Positions 17,626 to 25,017 of a DNA stretch of 64,000 nucleotides are shown here, piece by piece. The position numbers and the translations under genes were made by a program. The stretch comes from JAUIAI01 sp041396685. GTDB taxonomy: Bacteria > Pseudomonadota > Gammaproteobacteria > Burkholderiales > Burkholderiaceae_E. The notes beneath the pieces are model-generated. The model saw only the letters and a list, made by a program, of their open reading frames with translations. It had not been told where the DNA came from and made no database searches. Location: contig JAWKYD010000015.1 in assembly GCA_041396685.1 (NCBI GenBank), forward strand, positions 62,001 to 126,000, written 5' to 3'. Within the stretch, counting starts at the first letter, position 1. Each line of letters opens with the position of its first letter.

Positions 17626-18161
17626 TCGCTCTCGAGATCCCAATCACGGTTGGTGAACAGATCGATCTGCAACGGACCGGGCAGCAGATCGGTGTCGAGC
17701 CGCATACGCACGGCGGCCTCGTAGGTGACATCCGGGTCCAGCGCCAGTGTGGAGACCACCGACCAGCCGCGCACGTGCGTCAGCGAGGCGATGGCCTGAT
17801 CCAGACCCACGTAATCCTGCGGGAAACCGAACCGCGAGACCCGATAGCGCCGCGTGACCGGATGATAGGACAGTCGATAACGTTGCTCGGCGGAGGTCAC
17901 GCGCTTGTCGCGCCAATACCAGCGCGGCTCGGTCAGTCGGAACTCGAGCACGAAGTGCAGCGGGACCCCCAATGCGAGCACGTCGCGCATGCGCGAGGTG
18001 ACCGGCAGATAGACGTCGGCCGAAAGCTGGAGCTCCGCGCCGACGACGCTCTTGACGAGCTCGGCCCGGGTGACCTGAATCGTGCCAGCGGCGCGCGCCT
18101 GCGGCCAGACGCCCAGCAGCATGGCGAGCATCGCCACGGCCGTAGCAACGCGGGCGATCAC
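17577..18161 (-). CDS. DUF4390 exported protein
   Basis: About 194 aa. A GTG start at 18161 overlaps the rsmB stop as GTGA, which decides the start. A signal peptide follows ('VAMLAMLLGVWPQARA'). The mature part is a beta-rich DUF4390 domain ('WYWRDKRV', 'YRLSYHPVTRRYRVSR'). It is found between rsmB and ntrY in many betaproteobacteria, which suggests a role in envelope sensing upstream of the NtrY kinase, but no function is established. Confidence 0.85.
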   Translation of the reverse strand: MIARVATAVAMLAMLLGVWPQARAAGTIQVTRAELVKSVVGAELQLSADVYLPVTSRMRDVLALGVPLHFVLEFRLTEPRWYWRDKRVTSAEQRYRLSYHPVTRRYRVSRFGFPQDYVGLDQAIASLTHVRGWSVVSTLALDPDVTYEAAVRMRLDTDLLPGPLQIDLFTNRDWDLESEWKRFPVTLAKATSGR

Positions 18162-19558
18162 CTCAATTTTTCTATCAGCGCATAGTAGAAACCGTCGTGC
18201 TCCCGCATGTCGGACGAACAGGGCAGAAGCTGGTCGACGGGCTGCCGCGAACCCCCGATGACCGCCGTCAACGGCAGCCTCCTCGCAGCGGGATGGTCGC
18301 GCAGAAAAGCGTCGACGATGTCGGCACCTTCGGCACCGAACACCGAACACGTGGCATAGAGCAATGTACCACCGGGCTTCAGCGTCGGCCAAAGCGCGGC
18401 CAGGATCTGTGACTGCGACGCCGCAAATGTCGCGATATCACGACGGCGCCTCAACCAACGAATCTCGGCGTGGCGGCGGACGATGCCTGAGGCACTACAG
18501 GGCACGTCGGCGAGAATCGCATCGAAGGGCTCGCCATCCCACCAGGCGGACGGTTCGGCCGCATCCGCCGCCATCACCTTGTCGGGCTCGAGGTGCAAAC
18601 GCTCCATGTCGGTGCGCAAGCGATCGAGCCGTTGCTCGTCGCGATCCAGGCAGACCAGCCGCAGGTCGGCGCGTTCGAGCAGCGCCGCAGACTTGCCGCC
18701 AGGCGCCGCACAGGCGTCCAGTACGCGCTGTCCGTCACGCACCGGCAGCAGCTGCGCGGCCAACTGGGCGCCCGCATCCTGAACCGAGGCCAGACCCGCC
18801 TCGAAACCAGGAAGGCGACCGACCGGCACCGCCTGCGCCAGACGCAATGCCTGGCCACCAAGGGGGGCGGAGTCGATTCCGGCCTGCGCCAGAAGGGCGC
18901 GATAGTCTTCCACGGTCGTGCGACGCGCGTTCACCCGCAGGGTCAGCGGCGGCGGGCGGTTCGCCAGCGCGAGCATCGCCTGCCAGTCATCGGGGTACTC
19001 TTGCCGCACCCGGTCTATCCACCACGGCGGGAAGTTCCATCGGGCCTGTGGATCGTCGGCCACCGCCGCCAGCAGTGCCGGGCGCTCACGCACGAAGCGA
19101 CGAAGCACGGCGTTGACGAGTCCGGCCGCTGCACGGGTGTCGGCATTGGCGCGCGCCGCTGCGACCGCCTGATCGACGACCACGGCTGCCGGACGGCGGC
19201 CATCGAGCAACTGGCCGAGCGCCGCCACCTGCAACGCCAGGACCGGCGCGTCCGGTGAGCGACGATTGAGCAGATTGAGCAGGGCGCGCAGGCGGCCCAG
19301 ATCGCGCACGGCGGCGTAGGCCATGTCGCGTACGGCCGCGCGCGAGGCCTGCGGCAGAGCCGGGCCGCCAGGCTCTACCGGCAGATGGTGACCGGCCAGC
19401 ACCTGCGCGACCGAATGCGCGACCAGTCCGAGTTCCTCGGCCAGCGACGATCGGTTGGCAGCGGGTCGCACCACGGACGGCGCCGTGCCGGCCTGTCCGC
19501 GCACCGCCGCACGGTCGGACGGGCGGCGGCCGTCCGCCTCGCGATACGAACGATTCAT
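18158..19558 (-). CDS. rsmB: 16S rRNA (cytosine-967-C5) methyltransferase
   Basis: 466 aa. The N-terminal NusB-like RNA-binding domain (about 60-190) is followed by a SAM-dependent Rossmann methyltransferase: 'DACAAPGGKSAALLE' binds SAM, 'DVPCSASG' holds one conserved cysteine and 'LLYATCSV' the catalytic cysteine. The N-terminal 40-50 residues are Arg/Ala-rich and poorly conserved, so a later start is possible. It is the first gene of the rsmB-DUF4390-ntrY-ntrX overlapping series. Confidence 0.93.
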   Translation of the reverse strand: MNRSYREADGRRPSDRAAVRGQAGTAPSVVRPAANRSSLAEELGLVAHSVAQVLAGHHLPVEPGGPALPQASRAAVRDMAYAAVRDLGRLRALLNLLNRRSPDAPVLALQVAALGQLLDGRRPAAVVVDQAVAAARANADTRAAAGLVNAVLRRFVRERPALLAAVADDPQARWNFPPWWIDRVRQEYPDDWQAMLALANRPPPLTLRVNARRTTVEDYRALLAQAGIDSAPLGGQALRLAQAVPVGRLPGFEAGLASVQDAGAQLAAQLLPVRDGQRVLDACAAPGGKSAALLERADLRLVCLDRDEQRLDRLRTDMERLHLEPDKVMAADAAEPSAWWDGEPFDAILADVPCSASGIVRRHAEIRWLRRRRDIATFAASQSQILAALWPTLKPGGTLLYATCSVFGAEGADIVDAFLRDHPAARRLPLTAVIGGSRQPVDQLLPCSSDMREHDGFYYALIEKLR

Positions 19559-19559
19559 G

Positions 19560-19590
19560 CGAACGGGCTCCCAAGATGGGAGCCCGTTCG
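19560..19590. terminator. 14-bp perfect hairpin between htpX and rsmB
   Basis: Left arm 19560-19573 and right arm 19577-19590 are exact complements around a 3-nt loop, giving a very stable GC-rich stem. It lies just beyond the htpX stop and immediately before the rsmB start on the same (minus) strand. The run of T expected for a textbook intrinsic terminator is missing. It may terminate or attenuate htpX transcripts or protect an RNA end. Confidence 0.55.
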
Positions 19591-19610
19591 TGCGTTTGCG
19601 GCAGCGCCGG

Positions 19611-20456
19611 TCACGCGGTCCCGCGAACCATCGCCATCAGGCGCTGGATTCGCTCGGCGGTGTCGGGGTGGGTGGAGAACAGGCCGCGCAGCCCGCCGCC
19701 CGACAGTGGATTCATGATCATCATCTGCGCAGTTTCCGGATGGGCTTCGGTCGTGTGCAACGGAATACCCTGCGCATAGCGGTGGATCTTGTCCAGAGCC
19801 GAGGCCAGAGCCTGCGGATCACCCGAGATGTCGGCGCCACCACGGTCGGCCTCGAACTCACGGGCGCGCGAGATCGCCATCTGGATCACCATTGCCGCCA
19901 ACGGTGCCAGCAGCGCCACCAGAATCGCCACGATCGGGTTGCGGTTCTCGCCGTCGCGCCCGCCGAAGAACATCGCGAAGTTGGCGAGCGCCGAGATCGC
20001 GCCGGCCATGGTGGCCGAGATCGTCGAGATCAGGATGTCCCGATGCTTGACGTGGGCGAGCTCGTGCGCCATGACACCACGAAGTTCGCGTGCTGACAGG
20101 ATCTCGAGCAGACCGGTGGTCGCGGCGACCGCCGCATGCTCGGGGTTGCGCCCGGTAGCGAATGCGTTCGGCGCCCGCTCGTCGATCAGGTAGACGCGCG
20201 GCATCGGCAGCTGCGCGCGCTCGGCCAGATCGCGGACCATGGCGTAGAACTGCGGTGCCGAGGTGTCGTCGACCTCCTGCGCGTTGTACATGCGCAGGAC
20301 CATCTTGTCGGAGAACCAATAGGCGAAGAAATTGCTGATCAGGCCGAAACCGAGCGCGATCACCATGCCCTGCTGGCCGCCGATCGAGGCACCCACGACA
20401 CCGAACAGTGCCATGATCGCCGCCATCAACATGCCGGTCTTCATCCAGTTGAACAT
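19611..20456 (-). CDS. htpX: HtpX membrane zinc metalloprotease
   Basis: 281 aa inner-membrane heat-shock protease that takes part in membrane protein quality control. Two N-terminal membrane helices (about 8-25 and 30-47) and two more around 145-190 flank the catalytic motif His131-Glu132-x2-His135 ('MAHELAHVKHRD'). The third zinc ligand is the Glu in 'REFEADRGGA'. ATG 20456 is preceded by 'AAGGAGT' at good spacing, so the longer frame to 20525 is rejected. It is downstream of fmt but separated by 145 bp containing an AT-rich element. Confidence 0.96.
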   Translation of the reverse strand: MFNWMKTGMLMAAIMALFGVVGASIGGQQGMVIALGFGLISNFFAYWFSDKMVLRMYNAQEVDDTSAPQFYAMVRDLAERAQLPMPRVYLIDERAPNAFATGRNPEHAAVAATTGLLEILSARELRGVMAHELAHVKHRDILISTISATMAGAISALANFAMFFGGRDGENRNPIVAILVALLAPLAAMVIQMAISRAREFEADRGGADISGDPQALASALDKIHRYAQGIPLHTTEAHPETAQMMIMNPLSGGGLRGLFSTHPDTAERIQRLMAMVRGTA

Positions 20457-20562
20457 TGCCAGACTCCTTGGAGTGCGCACCCCGCGCGCCGTGGCCGACA
20501 TCGGCTGGCGAATGCGGGACGCCATGTCGTCAAGATGAGGCCGAGAAGGTCCTCGCGCAAGT

Positions 20563-20593
20563 ATTGTTTATACGAAAAAATCGCATTGTTTAT
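20563..20593. promoter_or_regulatory. Paired ATTGTTTAT direct repeats upstream of htpX
   Basis: The 9-mer ATTGTTTAT occurs at 20563-20571 and again at 20585-20593, 22 bp apart (about two helical turns), around an A6 run. This is the most AT-rich stretch for several kb and lies 107 bp or more upstream of htpX, directly after the fmt stop. On the minus strand the left copy overlaps a possible -10 element (TATAAA, 20567-20572), though no good -35 is seen. It may be a regulator site or htpX promoter; inference from spacing and composition only. Confidence 0.4.
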
Positions 20594-20601
20594 TCATAGT
20601 C

Positions 20602-21555
20602 TCAGGTAAAAATATCCTCAACCGTGATCGCGCGACCGCGCTGGAAGTCGGCTACGGGCAGGCGACGCGCGCCCGGGCGCTGGATCTCGGTCAGCGCCAG
20701 GGCGCCTCGGCCGGTGGCGACCACCACCTGCCGTTCGTCGGCAACGAGAACTTGGCCGGGACGCGCGTCCGAAAGGCGCGACGGATCCCCGACCAGACGG
20801 CTGGCCCAGACCTTCAGTTCCTGCGGTGGCTCGCCACCCAGGATCCCGAGGCAGCCCGGCACGGGATCGAAGGCGCGAATGCGATCGTGCAGCTCGGCAG
20901 CGGTTCGGGACCAATCGAGGCGGCGCTCGGCGGTTTCGATCTTGCGCGCATAAGTCATGCCGGTTTCGGGCTGCGGCACACTCGGCAGATCGCCGCGCTG
21001 CAAGGCATCGAGGGCGCTTACGATCGCCGTCGCGCCCAGCGCGGCCAGCCGGTCGTGCAGTTCCCCGCCGGTTTCCTCGTCCCCAATGGTGATGGTATCG
21101 ACCCGGCGCATCGCCCCGGTGTCCAGGCCGGCGTCCATCTGCATGATCGTGATGCCGGTCTGAGCGTCGCCGGCCTCGATGGCACGCTGGATCGGCGCTG
21201 CGCCGCGCCAGCGAGGCAGGATCGATGCGTGGATGTTCAGGCAGCCCTGGGTCGGCACATCGAGCAGGCCCTGGGGCAGGATCAGACCATAGGCCGCCAC
21301 CACCATGACCGTCGGATCCGCTGCCGCGACCGGTGCCCAGGTCGCCGGATCGCGCAGCCGCTGCGGCTGGTAAACCGGAATACCCGCAGCCAGGGCGGCG
21401 CGCTTTACAGGACTTTGACTGAGCCGCTTTCCGCGACCAGCTGGCCTATCTGGCTGAGTAAGTACCAACTTGATTTCGTGCCCGGCATCGATCAAAGCGC
21501 ACAGCGCACGCTCGGCGAACTCAGGCGTACCGGCGAATACCAGTCTCATGCTCAT
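20602..21555 (-). CDS. fmt: Methionyl-tRNA formyltransferase
   Basis: 317 aa. Formylates initiator Met-tRNA using 10-formyltetrahydrofolate. 'RLVFAGTPEFAERAL' opens the N-terminal Rossmann domain. The formyl-transfer site is seen in 'LNIHASILPRWRGAAP' (Asn, His and the SxLP loop). 'MDAGLDTGAM' contributes a further conserved Asp. The C-terminal tRNA-binding OB-fold occupies the last 100 residues. ATG 21555 or 21549 are both possible; the frame is open to 21621. It follows def by 135 bp on the same strand. Confidence 0.96.
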   Translation of the reverse strand: MSMRLVFAGTPEFAERALCALIDAGHEIKLVLTQPDRPAGRGKRLSQSPVKRAALAAGIPVYQPQRLRDPATWAPVAAADPTVMVVAAYGLILPQGLLDVPTQGCLNIHASILPRWRGAAPIQRAIEAGDAQTGITIMQMDAGLDTGAMRRVDTITIGDEETGGELHDRLAALGATAIVSALDALQRGDLPSVPQPETGMTYARKIETAERRLDWSRTAAELHDRIRAFDPVPGCLGILGGEPPQELKVWASRLVGDPSRLSDARPGQVLVADERQVVVATGRGALALTEIQRPGARRLPVADFQRGRAITVEDIFT

Positions 21556-21690
21556 GCGATTGGGTCGTGGGAAGCCGTCATCCGGCGGAGTCGCTTCGAA
21601 AAGAGGCCATCGACGTGGCAAGGAGCCCCGCCGTCGCTGCCCGGCCCGCCGCCAGGCCGCCTGGCTGGGTCAACGGGACACCCGGCCCGA

Positions 21691-22197
21691 CTAGGCTTCC
21701 TGCCGGTCGCGCTTGAGCAACTTGGCCTTGATGCGCGACTGCTTCAACCGGGATAGATGCTGCACGAACACCCTGCCGTTGAGATGATCGATCTCGTGCT
21801 GGATGCACACGGCGAGCAGGCCCTCGCAGTCGAGGGTGAACGGCTTGCCGTCGGCATCGAGTGCGCGCACCGTGACGTGATCGGGGCGCTCGACGTTCTC
21901 GTAGATTTCGGGAACCGACAAACAGCCCTCTTCGAATCGTGCCAGCGTGTTGCTCGCCGAGACGATCTCCGGGTTGATGAATACCCGCAGCCGCGACCGG
22001 TCTTCGGAGATGTCGATGACCAGCAATCGCTGGTGGACATCGACCTGGGTTGCCGCCAAACCGATGCCGGGCGCCTCGTACATCGTCTGCGCCATGTCAT
22101 CGATGAGCCGGCGCAGGCGCGCGTCGAAGACGGTCACCGGCTTGGCAACCGTATGCAGGCGCGGATCGGGAAAGCGGAGGATTTCGAGAACAGCCAT
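21691..22197 (-). CDS. def: Peptide deformylase
   Basis: 168 aa Fe(II) metalloenzyme that removes the N-formyl group from new proteins. All three family motifs are intact: 'GIGLAATQ' (44-51), 'EGCLSVP' with metal ligand Cys92, and 'HEIDH' with His134, catalytic Glu135 and His138. ATG 22197 is preferred over one three codons upstream because known homologues begin at this Met. It diverges from the LysM gene across 284 bp that must hold both promoters and where I see no other gene. Confidence 0.97.
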   Translation of the reverse strand: MAVLEILRFPDPRLHTVAKPVTVFDARLRRLIDDMAQTMYEAPGIGLAATQVDVHQRLLVIDISEDRSRLRVFINPEIVSASNTLARFEEGCLSVPEIYENVERPDHVTVRALDADGKPFTLDCEGLLAVCIQHEIDHLNGRVFVQHLSRLKQSRIKAKLLKRDRQEA

Positions 22198-22481
22198 ACG
22201 GGGCACGTCGTCCGTTCGACGGAACGGTTCAATGATTGTTGCAGGATCAAGACATTACCGGCAGAATCCCGTGCAATAAATCACCACAATCAAGACTCCG
22301 GAGCCTCGCCGGCCAGCCAGGATTGAGCGTACAGGGTACTGCGTTGGGGCCCGCAGGTCGGAGTGTGTCGTGGGTCGAGATTTCAGCCCGATAACCGAGG
22401 CGATGACGGCGAGCGCCGTCTCGAACGGCAATCGGCGCGGCTTTCGGCGCGACCGAACCAGCCCAGAATCGGACTGATGCT

Positions 22482-23582
22482 ATGAAAAAGTGTATCACGC
22501 GGGTTGCGGCGGCCTGCGCCGGAATGCTTGTCGCGCTTGCCGCGCACGGGGACACCCTGCGCCTCTCGAAGACGGCGCCCGACAGCTATGTCGTGGTCAA
22601 GGGTGACACCCTCTGGGACATCTCGGGCCGCTTCCTCGAGCAACCCTGGCGGTGGCCCGAGATCTGGAATCTGAATCGCGAGTCGATCAAGGATCCGCAC
22701 TGGATCTACCCAGGCGACGTCATCTACATGGACAACTCCGGTGAGCGCCCGCGCCTGCGCGTCGGTAAGCGGATCGGGGGTGGCAACGACGGCGGCGCTG
22801 GCGGCGCCCGGGGAGCCGGCTCGGCGACGTTCAACGGTACCCAGTTCGACAAACGCACCCCGATGGTGCGCTCGCTACCGCTCGACGAGAATGCGATCCC
22901 GACCTTGAACATGGCCGCGATCGATCCGTTCCTGAACCGGCCGCTGATCGTCGAACCCGGGGACCTGGCCAAGCATCCGCGCATCGTCGCGACCCAGGAA
23001 GGACGCGTGTTCCTGGGCCGCGGCGACACCGCCTACGCGCGCGGCATCGCCGACGAATCGATCACGGAGTGGCATGTCTATCGGCAGTCCCGCCCGTTGC
23101 TCGATCCGGGCACGCGCAAGCCGATCGCGTTCGAGGCGCTCTATGTCGGAACCGCACGACTCGAGCGTGGCGGAGATCCGGCCACACTGCGCATCGTCAA
23201 TACCAGCGAGGAGGTCGGCGTCGGCGATCGTCTGATGCCCGCCGAGCGCGCGGCAATCATGAACATCGCACCGCACGCGCCCGATCAGGATGTCGGCGGT
23301 CAGATCATCTCGGTCTATCGCGGCGTCAGCCAGGTCGGCAAGAACTCGGTGGTCGCGCTCAATGTCGGCCGCGCCCAGGGTATCGAGTCCGGCCACGTCC
23401 TGTCGATCAAGCAGCTCGGGCGCACGGTCATCGATCGCGAGACCCGCGAACCGGTCAAACTTCCGGACGAGTCCGTCGGCTACCTGGTGGTCTTCCGCAC
23501 CTTCGACCGAATCTCGTATGGTTTGGTGATGGAAGCCTCGCACTCCATCTCCGTTGGCGACACCGTCACCCGACCCGAGTAA
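22482..23582 (+). CDS. Exported LysM-domain protein
   Basis: 366 aa envelope protein. Residues 1-22 form a Sec signal peptide ending 'LAAHG'. A single LysM domain (about 35-84, 'YVVVKGDTLWDISGRF' through 'IYPGDVIYM') should bind peptidoglycan glycan chains. A Gly-rich linker near residue 105 leads to a long C-terminal region of unknown fold. The gene order def <- -> LysM -> dprA is typical of betaproteobacteria. It overlaps the start of dprA by 29 bp. Confidence 0.9.
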   Translation: MKKCITRVAAACAGMLVALAAHGDTLRLSKTAPDSYVVVKGDTLWDISGRFLEQPWRWPEIWNLNRESIKDPHWIYPGDVIYMDNSGERPRLRVGKRIGGGNDGGAGGARGAGSATFNGTQFDKRTPMVRSLPLDENAIPTLNMAAIDPFLNRPLIVEPGDLAKHPRIVATQEGRVFLGRGDTAYARGIADESITEWHVYRQSRPLLDPGTRKPIAFEALYVGTARLERGGDPATLRIVNTSEEVGVGDRLMPAERAAIMNIAPHAPDQDVGGQIISVYRGVSQVGKNSVVALNVGRAQGIESGHVLSIKQLGRTVIDRETREPVKLPDESVGYLVVFRTFDRISYGLVMEASHSISVGDTVTRPE

Positions 23583-24747
23583 CGACACCCGGGCCGCCGA
23601 GCTCGGCGCCTGGCTGCGGCTGGCGCTGACGCCCGGTCTCGCTCACGCGGACCGTCTGCGTCTGCTGCAGTCGCTTGGCCCACCCGAAGACTGGCTCGAC
23701 GGTGGCAGCGCGGCCACGGTCCGGCTCCTCGGCCAGGCCGCGGCATCACGCCTGCACGGGCCGGACGAACACACGGTCGCCGCCGTCGACGCCGCATTGG
23801 CCTGGTGCGAGCAGCCGGGCTGCCACCTCGTCACCCTCGCCGACGCAGCCTATCCGCCAGGACTCCTCGATCTCGCCGACCCGCCCCTCTTGTTGTTCGT
23901 ACGTGCGCACTCACTCACCGTTCTCGCCCAGCCAGGCCTGGCGATTGTCGGTAGTCGCCATGCCACGGACGCCGGGCGCGGAATTGCCCTCGGTTTCGCT
24001 CGCGTGCTTGCCGAGCACGGCTTCTCGATCATCAGCGGACTGGCTCAGGGCATCGATGCGGCCGCCCACGAGGGCGCGCTCACGGCACCGTTTGGCCGCA
24101 CGATCGCGGTCATGGGCACGGGTATCGACCGCGTCTACCCGGCCGGACACCGCGCGCTGGCGCATCGAATCGTTGCACTCGGCGCACTGGTCAGCGAACT
24201 GCCGCTCGGCGCGCCGCCGGTCCGTCATCACTTTCCGCGCCGCAACCGGTTGATCGCAGCGCTGGCGCGCGGGGTGCTGGTCGTCGAGGCCGCCCGTCAG
24301 AGCGGCTCGTTGATCACCGCAAGACTTGCGGCCGAAACGGGCCGTGAGGTGTTCGCGGTGCCGGGTTCCATTCATTCCCCGGTCAGCCGCGGCAGCCACC
24401 TGCTCATTCGCCAGGGGGCGAAACTGGTCGAATCAGCCGAAGACGTCCTCGAGGAACTTCCCGCCGCGGTGCGGGCCAGCGTGGCGCAATTGCGCCAGGA
24501 TGAACCCAACGCGCCTGCCAGGGGCGGACAGTCGAATCCTGCCGGCAGCGGCGGTGTCGGCATGGCGACCGACCCGCTGCTGGAAATCATCGGGTGGGCG
24601 CCTGTTAGTATGGACTCACTCATGGAAAAATCCGCACTTTCCCACGCTGAGCTCGCCGAGCGCCTGCTCGAGCACGAATTGGCGGCGCGCATCGAGCGCT
24701 TGCCTGACGGCCGCCTGGTTCGCACCCGGCCGGGCACGGATCGATGA
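23554..24747 (+). CDS. dprA: DNA-processing protein DprA
   Basis: 397 aa. Binds incoming single-stranded DNA and loads RecA during natural transformation. The Rossmann-type DprA core is clear: 'IVGSRHATDAGR', 'SGLAQGIDAAAHEGAL', 'GTGIDRVYP', 'PRRNRLIAALARGVLVVEA' and 'AVPGSIHS'. A C-terminal winged-helix (DML1-like) domain follows a Pro/Gly-rich linker. The start is a TTG inside the LysM gene end; no better ATG exists before the conserved region. The smg gene often found next is absent: the 270 bp after dprA show no gene. Confidence 0.92.
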   Translation: MATPSPDPSNDTRAAELGAWLRLALTPGLAHADRLRLLQSLGPPEDWLDGGSAATVRLLGQAAASRLHGPDEHTVAAVDAALAWCEQPGCHLVTLADAAYPPGLLDLADPPLLLFVRAHSLTVLAQPGLAIVGSRHATDAGRGIALGFARVLAEHGFSIISGLAQGIDAAAHEGALTAPFGRTIAVMGTGIDRVYPAGHRALAHRIVALGALVSELPLGAPPVRHHFPRRNRLIAALARGVLVVEAARQSGSLITARLAAETGREVFAVPGSIHSPVSRGSHLLIRQGAKLVESAEDVLEELPAAVRASVAQLRQDEPNAPARGGQSNPAGSGGVGMATDPLLEIIGWAPVSMDSLMEKSALSHAELAERLLEHELAARIERLPDGRLVRTRPGTDR

Positions 24748-25017
24748 CCGGCACGGGGCCGGTAGCCGAGGACCAAAGCCCCGCGCAGGCGTCGCCGCGA
24801 CGGGCGCCGCCGAGCCGTCGCGGCGCGCGGCTCGACCCGCAGACGGCGACACTGGCGAGCACGAGCCGGCTTGCCTCGTTGCAAGACGGTCCTTATGATG
24901 AGCGCCCATCCATCGGCGGCGGGCTGCTCTTTGCGGCCTGCCCCGTCATATCCGGACCCCCACGTCGGTCCGTTCCATCCAAAACCTGATAGGAGTCGCG
25001 CCGTTTCAGGCCGCGCA

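Noticed and set aside
24748..25017. Possible smg (DUF494) gene between dprA and topB
   Set aside because: The 270 bp contain no frame resembling DUF494.
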